Part shown: piece after piece, positions 55,548 through 64,000 of the stretch | How positions within the stretch are numbered: position 1 is the first letter of the stretch | Layout of the letters: each line of letters opens with the position of its first letter | Position numbers and translations under genes: made by a program | The notes under the pieces: generated by a model | Seen by the model: only the letters and a program-made list of their open reading frames with translations | Databases searched by the model: none | Told to the model about the DNA's origin: nothing | Assembly (NCBI GenBank): GCA_019358895.1 | Contig: JAHHIG010000008.1 | Coordinates: 158,899 to 222,898, forward strand | Length of the DNA: 64,000 bases | Reading direction: 5' to 3' | DNA from: Tildeniella nuda ZEHNDER 1965/U140 | GTDB taxonomy: Bacteria; Cyanobacteriota; Cyanobacteriia; Leptolyngbyales; Leptolyngbyaceae

Positions 55548-56741
55548 CTATTCCTTGAACCCGATCGCCTGCTCCAATGAAGTCAATCCTCGCTCCTCCA
55601 GCTTTTGCAGTATCCCCTCTAAAATGCGGCGCACCATCTCAGGACCTTCGTAAAACCAACCCGTGTAAACTTGCACTAAGCTAGCTCCCGCCGTGATTTT
55701 TTGCCAGGCATCCTCTGGCGTAAACACCCCGCCAACGCCAATAATCGGTAGCCTGCCTTGCGTTTCTTGCCAGATGAACCGGATCACGTCGGTCGATCGC
55801 TGCCTTAAAGGGGCACCGCTAATCCCACCCGCTTCCTCCAGTACCGACTTGCCCGTCGATCGCAGCACTTGCGTCTTCAACCCATCGCGTCGAATGGTGG
55901 TGTTAGTGGCAATCATGCCCGCCAGCTTGTGCGTCTGAGCCAGTCCTGAGACCGCAGCGATCGCATCCCACTCTAAATCAGGTGCGATTTTGATCAGCAA
56001 TGGTTTCTGCTCAGCATTTTCTTGCTGAAGTGCCGCCAAAATTGGTTCGAGCTGATCGGCTGCCTGAAGCGATCGCAACCCCGGCGTGTTCGGCGAACTG
56101 ACATTCACTACAAAATAATCACCCCAGTCCTTGAGCAAGCGAAAACTACCCACATAATCTGCCGCTGCTTCCTCTAGCGGAGTGCGTTTAGATTTACCTA
56201 GATTGATGCCGAGGGGGAAGGGAGTGGGGAGTGGGGAGTGGGGAGTGGGGGAAGAGCTTTGACCGCTGACTGCTGACTGCTGACTGCTGACTGCTGACTC
56301 CCACCGCTGCCGCAACGTTGCCGCCATCAGTGCTGCCCCCTGATTGTTAAAGCCCATGCGATTTAACGCGGCATTGTCTAACGGTAGGCGAAACAGTCGC
56401 GGGGTTGGATTGCCAGGTTGAGCAGTGAAGGTCACGGTACCGAGTTCTGCGAAGCCAAAGCCAAAGCTCGACCAAACGCCAGAAGCAACCCCATCTTTGT
56501 CAAACCCAGCGGCTAGACCGATCGGGTTGCTAAACCGCAAGCCCCAGAGCGATTGCGCTAGGCGATCGTCCTTCAGGCAATAGGCTTTGGTTAACTGAGC
56601 TTGAAGCCAGTGAGCAGGAGGCTGGTGGTGATGGCGATCGAGCCAACCCAGAGCGCTCAGCGTTTGCTGATGCAACCACTCTGGATCTGCCTTTAGCCCT
56701 GAGAATAGCGCTGGACGAATGACAGATCGATAGATGTCCAC
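55548..56741 (-). CDS. pyrD: Quinone-dependent dihydroorotate dehydrogenase with repeat insertion
   Basis: PyrD oxidises dihydroorotate to orotate in pyrimidine synthesis, passing electrons to quinone. The 397-residue class 2 enzyme has the N-terminal membrane-associating helices ([24 protein letters not shown]), [63 protein letters not shown] with the catalytic Ser, [11 protein letters not shown] and [10 protein letters not shown]. Residues about 148-175 are encoded by STRR ([21 protein letters not shown]) in frame, in a surface loop before LGINLGKSK. The frame is intact. Confidence 0.93.
   Translation of the reverse strand: MDIYRSVIRPALFSGLKADPEWLHQQTLSALGWLDRHHHQPPAHWLQAQLTKAYCLKDDRLAQSLWGLRFSNPIGLAAGFDKDGVASGVWSSFGFGFAELGTVTFTAQPGNPTPRLFRLPLDNAALNRMGFNNQGAALMAATLRQRWESAVSSQQSAVSGQSSSPTPHSPLPTPFPLGINLGKSKRTPLEEAAADYVGSFRLLKDWGDYFVVNVSSPNTPGLRSLQAADQLEPILAALQQENAEQKPLLIKIAPDLEWDAIAAVSGLAQTHKLAGMIATNTTIRRDGLKTQVLRSTGKSVLEEAGGISGAPLRQRSTDVIRFIWQETQGRLPIIGVGGVFTPEDAWQKITAGASLVQVYTGWFYEGPEMVRRILEGILQKLEERGLTSLEQAIGFKE
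56218..56300. repeat. STRR repeats inside pyrD
   Basis: GGGGAGT heptamers (56219-56248) and CTGACTG heptamers (56264-56300). Both are read in frame by pyrD as residues about 148-175. Confidence 0.85.
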
Positions 56742-57044
56742 TGTTTTAAAGCTAGATATGTTTTAGAGCTGCGGTGTGTGAACCATTTGTGCTGTGCGAT
56801 CGTAAGCATTACCATACCTCAAGCGTTGCTTTCTGCCTGAACGTTCTGCATTTGCACTGAACCCTCGAAAACAAACTAGGATGATTACTAACGCTCCTAC
56901 AGGTGGCGGCAGTCTACTCTGGTTGCATTGCCCACCTGATTTCAGTGTAACTTTTTACCTGAAACTGATTACTTGCCAGTAGTTTGCCTGACGCAAGCTG
57001 CTCCGCTCATATTCGTTGTATTGGCGTACCTATCACTGCACTCA

Positions 57045-59858
57045 ATGGTTCCACCAAAAGAGCCAAACGCCAACGATAAACAGTTGGTTGCCCTGGGGCG
57101 AGTCCTGCAAATTTTGCGGGAAGAAGAAAATTCCGATGTTCTCATTGATACCGCCCTTAATTACCTTGAAGCTGAGTTTGACTACAGCCTGATCTGGATT
57201 GGTCTCTACGATCGCCTGGAGCATCGCCTGTATGGTAAGGGTGGAACAACGCCGTCTGGCAAGATACCGCTCCTCAAGCAGCGGTTTTTGTTGAACCCTG
57301 GTGAGCTATTAGAACAGGTCGTCATTCAGCAACGTCCGCTGGCAGTTCCAGATTTGCGACAGGAACTGCGGGCTGGTGAGTGGCGCAAAGTGGCACAAAC
57401 TTGTGACGTGCAAGGAACAGTGATTTTCCCGATTCGCTACAAGGATCGGTGCTTTGGGGTTACGCTGCTAGGCTCAACCCTCTGGGGTGCGTCACCGCGA
57501 TCGGACGAAAAAGCTCGGCTGTCAATGGTTTTGGGCGGACTGGCAACAGCGCTCTATCAAATTGAAGCCGAGTGGCAGCGACAGCAAACCAAGCGCCCCG
57601 ATCAACCATTGCTGACACTGTTGACGAAGCTGCGATCGCTCACTGGTTTGGGTGCTCGGTTAGAAGCCATTGTCGAAGAAACGCATAAGTTTGTGCAGCC
57701 AACGCGCACCAATGTGTACTGGTTTGAGCGCGAGCGGCGGTATTTCTGGCGACGTATCAGCAATCGTCAAAAGGCGGCAGGGTTCAGTGAGGCAACCCAA
57801 CTCGCCTCAGGCATCACCGCGCAAGAAGTGAGCAGTTTTTATCAGGCGTTGCTCGCCGATCAACTGGTGGCGATCGGCGAGGCACACAGTTCCCTGAAAG
57901 CAGATACGACAAGCCGCCTGATGCAGCAAATGCGGGCGCGATCGCTCCTGGCAGCGCCAATCTTGTTTCAGAACGAACTGCTGGGTTTTCTGGCAGTGGA
58001 AGGGAGTGAACCTCGCATCTGGGAAGACGAAGAGAAAAGCTACATGCGCGGTGCAGCGCAAATCATCGCCCTGATTGCGCCCCTGGATGACATGGAGAAC
58101 ACTATTGACCAGATCCAGCGCGATCGCGTCCTCACTGCCGAAATTGCTCGTTCGATTTACAGCGAAGAGGATTGGAAAGCCACGCTCACCCTATCGGCTG
58201 AACAAGTTTGCAAACGTTTGAGAGCCGATCGCTTTTTGGTTTTGCTCTACAACTCAGAACAGGGCACGTTTGACCTTGCGTATCAAAGCCAACCAGCGAA
58301 TCGTCGCCCGCTGACTGCACCACTTAGCACACTCAACGAAGCTGACTGGAAACTGCTGGAAAAAAGCCGCGACACTATTGGCATCGAAAATTTGGATGGT
58401 GATTTGCGCCTGCTGGCATGGCAAGATCGCCTGCTAGAACTGGGTGTGCGATCGCTCGTGCTTTGTAATGTCTCACTTGGACACCCCCTCGAAGGGCTGG
58501 TCGTCATTTGTCATGAAAGCCCGCGTACCTGGAGTCGCCCTGAGCATGATCTGGTGCGGGTTGTCAGCCAGCAACTGGGGCTGATTTTGCATCAGTGGCA
58601 ACTGCAAAAACAAAATGAGCAACAGCAGAAGGTCAACCAAACCATTCAGTGGGGGCTGACGATGATTCAGCAAATGCACCAACTGGAGCCTCTGGAACGA
58701 TCGGCGCTGCAACACATTGCTCAAGTACTTCAGGTGCCTCTAGCAACGCTGGTTGTTTGGTCGCCAGGTGAAACCAGCGGTCGAGTGGTCAGTCCGATCT
58801 GGAGCAGCGATCGGTTTACCATCAAAGTCGATGCAGTGATCCCAGTCCACACGGATGCCTTGATTCAGTGGGTGCTAGAAAGCGATGGCGTGCTGCCGCT
58901 AGCGATCGCTGACCTTCCTGCTGAAACACGCCAGTGGCTCACCGGATCTGGCATCGGTCAACTGTTGGCGATCGCTTTGAGAACCGCTCCAGACCACGAA
59001 CCGTCAGGCATTGTGCTGATTGCTGATGGGGTTGATCGTCAGTGGTCAGAGCGGCACCTCAGTGCGTTGGGTACCCTCGTCAGCCAGCTAGCCTGGTCAC
59101 GTCGCTACCTGACCTTGACCCAGAAACTGTCTGCTCAGCGTGAAGCGCTGGAGCAGTTGAACTGGTACAAGCAGCGATCGTTGGAGGAACTGTACCGATC
59201 GCTCCTCCCGAATCTGAAGCGCCTCCAAGACCTTGGCAACCCTAAAGATCCCCTTTTCAGCACTCGGCACCAGCAGATCTTACGCCAGCTTAACGATGCC
59301 GTTGCTCCACTTTCCCCATTGATACAGACAGAGCAGTGGCGACTGCAAACCCAACTCCGCACGCTCTCGCTGGTTAGTTTGCTCAAGCGATCGCTAGGGC
59401 GAGTAGACGGACTCATGAAGCAACAACAGCTCTGGTCTCAGGTACACGATGAAACCAATCTTACGATTAGTGGCGATATTACCAAGATTGAGCTGGTGCT
59501 GCATGAAGTCTTGCTGAGTGCCTGCCAACGGTCTGATGTGGGTGGACGCATCGACCTGTGGTGCCGTCAGATCGACAACCACTGGCTCGAACTTTCCATC
59601 ACCGACAGCGGCGAAATGGAGCCACGCTTGCTGACCGAACTAGAAACCGGGCGGGCTACTGATCTATTAGCACCATCGACTCTTGATCAACCACCAGGAC
59701 AACATCTGCACATCTGCCGATCGTTAATGAAGCAAATTGGCGGCGAACTGAATCTCTATAAACTAGACGATAACCGCATCTTGAGCCGTGTAGTCTTGCC
59801 ATTGGCGACGAACGATCGTGCCACCACCCCACAAAAGAACGAGAAGCCTAGAGCCTAA
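57045..59858 (+). CDS. Multi-GAF sensor protein with histidine-kinase-like ATPase domain
   Basis: A cytoplasmic protein of 937 residues (start ATG 57045; TTG 56973 would add a hydrophobic 24 residues that are probably not translated). Four GAF-like domains follow one another (about 20-165, 195-340, 360-520 and 535-695), then a coiled-coil (TLTQKLSAQREALEQLNWYKQRSLEEL) and a degenerate HATPase domain (DITKIELVLHEVLLSACQRS... LHICRSLMKQIGGEL). No phosphoacceptor His is seen in the helical region, so it is likely a pseudokinase or sensor scaffold. None of the GAFs has a bilin cysteine pattern recognised by eye. Confidence 0.8.
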   Translation: MVPPKEPNANDKQLVALGRVLQILREEENSDVLIDTALNYLEAEFDYSLIWIGLYDRLEHRLYGKGGTTPSGKIPLLKQRFLLNPGELLEQVVIQQRPLAVPDLRQELRAGEWRKVAQTCDVQGTVIFPIRYKDRCFGVTLLGSTLWGASPRSDEKARLSMVLGGLATALYQIEAEWQRQQTKRPDQPLLTLLTKLRSLTGLGARLEAIVEETHKFVQPTRTNVYWFERERRYFWRRISNRQKAAGFSEATQLASGITAQEVSSFYQALLADQLVAIGEAHSSLKADTTSRLMQQMRARSLLAAPILFQNELLGFLAVEGSEPRIWEDEEKSYMRGAAQIIALIAPLDDMENTIDQIQRDRVLTAEIARSIYSEEDWKATLTLSAEQVCKRLRADRFLVLLYNSEQGTFDLAYQSQPANRRPLTAPLSTLNEADWKLLEKSRDTIGIENLDGDLRLLAWQDRLLELGVRSLVLCNVSLGHPLEGLVVICHESPRTWSRPEHDLVRVVSQQLGLILHQWQLQKQNEQQQKVNQTIQWGLTMIQQMHQLEPLERSALQHIAQVLQVPLATLVVWSPGETSGRVVSPIWSSDRFTIKVDAVIPVHTDALIQWVLESDGVLPLAIADLPAETRQWLTGSGIGQLLAIALRTAPDHEPSGIVLIADGVDRQWSERHLSALGTLVSQLAWSRRYLTLTQKLSAQREALEQLNWYKQRSLEELYRSLLPNLKRLQDLGNPKDPLFSTRHQQILRQLNDAVAPLSPLIQTEQWRLQTQLRTLSLVSLLKRSLGRVDGLMKQQQLWSQVHDETNLTISGDITKIELVLHEVLLSACQRSDVGGRIDLWCRQIDNHWLELSITDSGEMEPRLLTELETGRATDLLAPSTLDQPPGQHLHICRSLMKQIGGELNLYKLDDNRILSRVVLPLATNDRATTPQKNEKPRA

Positions 59859-59892
59859 GAAGCAAGCTGATAGACACACTGATCCCCTCTCT

Positions 59893-60864
59893 CTAAACCT
59901 GCACTCTCGAAGCTCCTAGCCGCTTTCGCCAGCCCTCGACCACGTTTCTCAGCTCGATCGACAGCCACTGATCGTACTGTGGATAAATTGGCAGTCGCGG
60001 TACCAGCTTCCAACCACTAGAAGCCAGACTGGTTGCCAGTTCAGCATCGATCGGGTGTGGGTAATCCGGATTCACTTCATCATGTGGTCCAATACCACCC
60101 AGGTCGCTTGCACCAGCGTCCAGACAGGCAAGTAATTGCGATCGCGAAACTAGATTCGGCGGAATTTGCAGTGCAATATCAGCAGGCAGAATGCGTCGAG
60201 CCACTGCGATCGTGGCAAGCAATTGTGCGGGAGAAAAGGCTGTACTTGCCCATGCTTCCGTTTGTCCAGGGCTATAGGGCTGCAAAATGACTTCTTGAAT
60301 GTGTCCCCATCGTCGATGTAGTTGCGCGATCGCCTCTAATGTTTGCCAACGATCCGCTTCGGTCTCGCCAATACCTAACAGTAGACCTGTGGTGAAGGGA
60401 ATTTGGAGTTCACCCGCTTGGGCAAGCTGCTGCAAGCGGAGTTCTGGACGCTTGCTTGGCGCATGGCGATGGACGGTTTGCAACAGGCTCGGTGTCACTT
60501 GCTCTACCATCAAGCCCATTGAGACATTGACGGTTTTCAGGTGAGCCATCTCAACAACGCTCAGCGGTCCCGCATTAGTGTGTGGCAGAAAGCCCAGCGA
60601 CAGAGCCAGATCGCACAGTTCATAGAGATGTTGGAGCCAGCGCGATCGTCGATCGCTCTGAGGATGTACCTCGCCACTCAAGATCAAAATTTCAATGACA
60701 CCCTGATGTTGGAGCGATCGTAGCTGCGCTTCTGCATCAGCCAGAGTTAGCCAATCGCTTTTGCCCGGATCAGTCCGAAAATTACAGTAGCTGCAACGGT
60801 TAAAGCACTCATAGGTCGGCACCAGCGTATAAGCAGGACTATACGTCGCAGTTTTAGCATTCAT
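59893..60864 (-). CDS. cofG: FO synthase subunit CofG (radical SAM)
   Basis: CofG and CofH build the deazaflavin chromophore FO of coenzyme F420 and of some photolyases. The 323-residue radical-SAM protein carries YECFNRCSYCNFR with Cys20, Cys24 and Cys27 (CxxxCxxC), LTLADAEAQL, ILILSGEVHPQSDRRSRWLQHL, TNAGPLS, TGLLLGIGETEADRWQTL and the later GASDLGGIGPHDEVNPDYPHP block typical of CofG. No cofH in the window. FO supports cyanobacterial photolyase or cryptochrome activity. Confidence 0.93.
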   Translation of the reverse strand: MNAKTATYSPAYTLVPTYECFNRCSYCNFRTDPGKSDWLTLADAEAQLRSLQHQGVIEILILSGEVHPQSDRRSRWLQHLYELCDLALSLGFLPHTNAGPLSVVEMAHLKTVNVSMGLMVEQVTPSLLQTVHRHAPSKRPELRLQQLAQAGELQIPFTTGLLLGIGETEADRWQTLEAIAQLHRRWGHIQEVILQPYSPGQTEAWASTAFSPAQLLATIAVARRILPADIALQIPPNLVSRSQLLACLDAGASDLGGIGPHDEVNPDYPHPIDAELATSLASSGWKLVPRLPIYPQYDQWLSIELRNVVEGWRKRLGASRVQV

Positions 60865-61098
60865 ACAGCAGGCTTGAAACGAGCAATGTTAGATACAGGT
60901 ACTCCGATCAGACGATCGATGGGGCACCAAGACCCCTGGAAAGTTTGTCGTCGCCACCTTACAGGCTAACCTTTCCTCAAGTTTCATCGCGTTGTTTCCG
61001 TGTTCTTTAAATGTCAGATTGACCCATCCCGACAATCCACAAGCTAGAGTTAAGCCTTTCTCACTCCTGCTCCGGACTTCTAACTCCTGCGGTAGCGC

Positions 61099-61836
61099 TT
61101 AATCGCAGCACCAGAACTTTTCACGTCCCTGGCAACTGCGCTTCTTCGCATAGACATTCTTCACATGCGTTTTGACCGTATTAAGGCTGATTTGCAGCAT
61201 TCTGGCGATGTCCTGGTAAGAATATTCTTGCCGCAGTAACATCCAAACTTCTGCCTCGCGCTCCGTCAGGTCATACTTCTTACGCTCGATCCGTAGCTCC
61301 TCCTGCAAAAGGTCGTTGCAGTTTTCTAAAAACACCAGGATATAGTGCTGCCGACCCTGATCAGATGACTGGAGACCTGCATCTCGTTGAGTCGTTAGAT
61401 CAAGCCAACGAGCGCTGATGCGGATGGTTTGACCGGTTGATGTCTGGCACTCCATGACAAAGGGACGATCGCTCCTCGATTCCTCTCGCATGAGCCGATG
61501 GCAAACTTCCGACACTGCTGGTGGCAACTCAAGTGGCGGAAATTCACTGCCCGACAGATACTGGCAGAGCGATCGCGCCTTGGCATTCCAGTACAACGGC
61601 TGTATCGTGCGAGACGTGACAATTACACCCTGATTCAGCGACTCCAGCAGACTACTCCGGATCAAGTTCAGCGTGGTTGCTTCGCTTGATGGTGCGTTAG
61701 CACCTTTCTGTGGGTCGCCAGAGGCATGTTTTGTCAGACGTGATGAAGGCTTACCAGCTTTTTCAGTGGTGCGAGGGCTAAATAGCGAACCAGGAAAGGG
61801 TGGTTCTAAAGAGGCAAACAGTAGGGGGGCTGTCAT
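61099..61836 (-). CDS. LuxR-type transcription regulator with PAS-like N-terminus
   Basis: The last 65 residues are a LuxR helix-turn-helix: YDLTEREAEVWMLLRQEYSYQDIARMLQISLNTVKTHVKNVYAK. Residues about 55-170 show a PAS-like pattern (SLLESLNQGVIVTSRTIQPLYWNAKARSLCQYL, VFLENCNDLL). No receiver domain is present. The N-terminal 50 residues are polar and low-complexity. A tandem 20-bp repeat upstream (61949-61988) is a candidate operator. Target genes unknown. Confidence 0.9.
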   Translation of the reverse strand: MTAPLLFASLEPPFPGSLFSPRTTEKAGKPSSRLTKHASGDPQKGANAPSSEATTLNLIRSSLLESLNQGVIVTSRTIQPLYWNAKARSLCQYLSGSEFPPLELPPAVSEVCHRLMREESRSDRPFVMECQTSTGQTIRISARWLDLTTQRDAGLQSSDQGRQHYILVFLENCNDLLQEELRIERKKYDLTEREAEVWMLLRQEYSYQDIARMLQISLNTVKTHVKNVYAKKRSCQGREKFWCCD

Positions 61837-62430
61837 CGATCAGACTCCACAAACGATGCCGCTATTTTGATTGCTCCCCTGATGAAGACGCAACGAGCAA
61901 TCCGCAGCCCGCAACAGATCGCCGAAGCAGGCTCACTTGCAATGCACAAATCCGAAGAGGGGTGAACTAATCCGAAGTGAGGTGAAGTTTTTTCCACTTC
62001 CGGATTGTAAGAAGCCTCCAGTTGGTCAATAATGAACTCAAGCCAGCAATATAGCTGTAGCCCTAAGCGCCTATCTTCGTTTTTAGCAAAGAGGCTGTGA
62101 CAGAGGCGATCGCATCAATCTGCTTGAACATCAATCTGCTTGGACACTTTTGCCATTTCAGTCTCAAGAGACTCCTGATCCGGACACCGAATCAAACCGC
62201 TCTGCCCGCATCTAAAAGCAGAATCGATTGTTTCAAACGCTGACCTTTTAGCTTCACCAACGGCTTTCAGATTCCGCACAGCGACTCACCAATGTTCCTT
62301 ATTGTCGGTCTAACGTTCATGAACGGACTCACCCATTTGGGTACTCTTCACCGTTCTCACGCCATGAGCCGCTGTCAAACGCTCAAGAAAAATCGTTAGT
62401 ACTCGTCCTCTCTCCATATCTGGCAAATCA
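61837..62430. other. Intergenic region upstream of the divergent LuxR and 358-aa genes
   Basis: About 590 bases between two divergent genes. It contains the operator-like repeat at 61949-62006; no gene was recognised in the rest. Confidence 0.5.
61949..62006. promoter_or_regulatory. Candidate operator: tandem 20-bp direct repeat plus inverted half site
   Basis: AATCCGAAGAGGGGTGAACT at 61949 is repeated 20 bases on as AATCCGAAGTGAGGTGAAGT, and its reverse complement-like ACTTCCGGATT stands at 61996. The spacing equals two helical turns. It lies 112 bases upstream of the LuxR-type gene, so autoregulation is plausible. Confidence 0.6.
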
Positions 62431-63507
62431 ATGAGTTCTCTGAAGCCTGTGCCCCAATCTGATGATCGGTTAGACCCGGAGTCGCTTGATCGGTTTTTCC
62501 CGCTGGCAGAACAACGCCTCTACATGTCGATGCTGATGGGGCGCGGAGGCTTGACGCGTCGTCGAGCAGAATATTTTGTCCGTCTTTGGGCATACCTGCT
62601 GCTCAAGCAACGGCAGTTGTCTAGCGATCGCTTAATGCCACCACTCAGGCAATTGCATTCAACAGATGGTTTAATCGCTTGTACGCATCGAGAAGCCGCA
62701 GAACTGTTTTATGGCAACCAGGATCGAGGGAGCGATCGCGCTGCTGGCATGATGATCGATCGCTTCGTGGCACTCGGTCTGCTCGAAAAGCAGTTCGATG
62801 GACAAACCCTTTGCCTTCAGATCCGCTCGATTCCAGAGCTAGAAACACGTCTTCAGCCCCAGACACCCGTCACGCTTGTTCCAGATGCATTTAATCCCCG
62901 TACAGATACGATCCCGATCGCAAATCTCATCGCCCGCACCTATGCGGAGTTGATGAAAGACGTTGCTACAGCCTCCCACAAAATTGCTAAAGCGTTACGC
63001 AGTTGGGCACAACAGTATCCCCACGGGTTGCGGGTTCTTCGTCGGTCTGACAATCTCAACCCAGTGGGTATTTCAGTGCTCTACCCCGTGACCAGCGAAT
63101 CGGAAGTTCACTTCTTTCAAGCACCGAGTAAGAGCTTTTATCTGTCCTCTGATGTCACTATCGATCCCTTCACAATGGCGGTTGTCGGCGATCAAGACTG
63201 CACATCTGTTTATATCCGCTCCTGGGTCATTGATACCCCTTACCTTCAAAGCGAGAACATCTACTTGTTGCTGGAAGACAGCCGTAAGACGCTAATACAG
63301 ATGCAGCAAGATTTTCCCAACCTCTGTGATCTCTACTCGCTCATCCTGCATCCTCTCTACGAAGACTTGCGTTTGGCATTGGGCTTTCAAAAAACGTTTC
63401 AAGATACACAGCGGTCTTACCACTGGGTTTATCTCGCGCTCGATCGCTTTGTAGAGCTAGACATTGAGCAAGCGCTGAGCACTATGAAGCAAAGTCTGAG
63501 CAAGTAA
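62431..63507 (+). CDS. Conserved cyanobacterial protein of unknown function
   Basis: A 358-residue soluble protein. Residues about 20-130 resemble a winged-helix-type region (RRRAEYFVRLWAYLLLKQRQL; CTHREAAELFYGNQDRGSDRAAGMMIDRFVALGLL), suggesting DNA or protein binding. The rest (for example VEGISVLYP-like GISVLYPVTSESEVHFFQAPSKSFYLSSD) is a mixed alpha/beta part without recognised motifs. It is transcribed divergently from the LuxR-type gene. Function unknown. Confidence 0.72.
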   Translation: MSSLKPVPQSDDRLDPESLDRFFPLAEQRLYMSMLMGRGGLTRRRAEYFVRLWAYLLLKQRQLSSDRLMPPLRQLHSTDGLIACTHREAAELFYGNQDRGSDRAAGMMIDRFVALGLLEKQFDGQTLCLQIRSIPELETRLQPQTPVTLVPDAFNPRTDTIPIANLIARTYAELMKDVATASHKIAKALRSWAQQYPHGLRVLRRSDNLNPVGISVLYPVTSESEVHFFQAPSKSFYLSSDVTIDPFTMAVVGDQDCTSVYIRSWVIDTPYLQSENIYLLLEDSRKTLIQMQQDFPNLCDLYSLILHPLYEDLRLALGFQKTFQDTQRSYHWVYLALDRFVELDIEQALSTMKQSLSK

Positions 63508-63714
63508 AACCACTCGCCAGAAAGCGGCAATAGTGTTCTGCCAGTCTTTAAATCAAAAAGCGATCGATGAGCGCGCTTCAGATGACGTTGCTGTAACGAT
63601 GTTTTCTCATAAAAGTAGACACACGTTAAGGACGATTTACAAAGCCTGGGGCTTTGCTCACAGGCTGTCCAGAACATTAACACACTGAACTACCTTAGCT
63701 TTTGTTGCATCTAC

Positions 63715-63743
63715 TTTACAAAAAGCAATGTTCGGTTTATACT
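63715..63743 (+). promoter_or_regulatory. psbA promoter, sigma70-type
   Basis: TTTACA (-35, 63715-63720) and TATACT (-10, 63738-63743) are separated by 17 bp, a near-consensus promoter. Transcription should start near 63750 and give a leader of about 50 bases, typical for psbA. Confidence 0.85.
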
Positions 63744-63798
63744 ACTAAACATGCAGGTAAAACTGCTAAATACGTTAAACCAAGCACTCATAACCACC

Positions 63799-64000
63799 AT
63801 GACTACGACTTTACAGAGACGCGAGAGCGTCAACGTCTGGGACCAGTTTTGCAACTGGGTGACCAGCACCGATAACCGCCTGTACGTAGGTTGGTTCGGT
63901 GTCTTGATGGTACCCACCCTGCTGGCTGCGACCATCTGCTTCATCATCGCCTTCATTGCAGCGCCTCCTGTCGACATCGACGGCATCCGTGAGCCTGTGG
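63799..64000 (+). CDS. psbA: Photosystem II D1 protein (3' end outside window)
   Basis: The first 67 residues of D1 are visible: [21 protein letters not shown], then [16 protein letters not shown] and the start of the first membrane helix, [29 protein letters not shown]1 binds the redox cofactors of PSII. The frame is open to base 64000. Residue 130, which distinguishes the low-light from high-light D1 forms, is not covered, so the isoform is undecided. Confidence 0.97.
   Translation, partial: MTTTLQRRESVNVWDQFCNWVTSTDNRLYVGWFGVLMVPTLLAATICFIIAFIAAPPVDIDGIREPV

Overview
The window is chromosomal DNA from a cyanobacterium, most likely a filamentous, Leptolyngbya-like one (lineage is inference). 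The evidence is psaC, psbA, psb34, hemJ, ycf34 and a plastoquinone-type ubiD; the palindrome GCGATCGC (HIP1) throughout; and heptameric short tandem repeats (STRRs) in intergenic DNA and even inside genes. No tRNA, rRNA, transposase, integrase or CRISPR array was recognised.

Layout. 0-10 kb: thiC (cut by the left edge) behind a TPP riboswitch, a WecG/TagA glycosyltransferase with an MshEN-like N-terminus, moaD, ddl, a TPR protein, an NTF2-like protein, mutL, a geranylgeranyl-reductase-type flavoprotein and a rhodanese-like protein. 10-23 kb: an SRAP DNA-crosslink protein, a LOG protein, two stress or envelope proteins (general-stress domain and BON lipoprotein), an asparagine-synthase-like enzyme, DinB, a large TPR protein, psb34, thiG and a Uma2 nuclease. 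23.3-26.9 kb is an accessory island: a small protein plus retropepsin-like protease pair, an EVE-HNH nuclease, a VapBC-type toxin-antitoxin pair, and a second small protein plus aspartic-protease pair. Copies of an 85-bp repeat follow the modules. 27-40 kb: an oppC-like permease, a cluster of DnaA boxes that looks like a replication origin, hemJ, psaC, a DnaJ protein, an O-antigen-ligase/IctB-type membrane protein, YaaW, a CCA-adding enzyme, ycf34, arfB and ubiD. 40-64 kb: a glycosyltransferase, a phosphopantetheinyl transferase with a hydrolase, MEKHLA, a histone-deacetylase-like protein, a class III aminotransferase, a PixJ-like photoreceptor/chemotaxis transducer, an RHH-PAS protein, an FGGY kinase, pyrD, a multi-GAF sensor, cofG, a LuxR regulator, and the start of psbA with a clear promoter.

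How the parts relate. Most genes are scattered housekeeping or photosynthesis genes in units of one or two. Thiamine synthesis is split between thiC and thiG. Light harvesting and sensing are represented by psaC, psb34, psbA and the two-cysteine GAF transducer. The most unusual material is non-coding or accessory: (1) the DnaA-box cluster at 28.33-28.41 kb; (2) the repeat-punctuated module array at 23.3-26.9 kb with two TA-like protease pairs; (3) a 131-bp MITE-like element present twice in opposite orientation, each copy using CTAG at the stop codon of the neighbouring gene; (4) a second dispersed element with imperfect terminal inverted repeats; (5) heptamer repeats inserted in frame in mutL, the O-antigen-ligase-like gene, pyrD and the aminotransferase.
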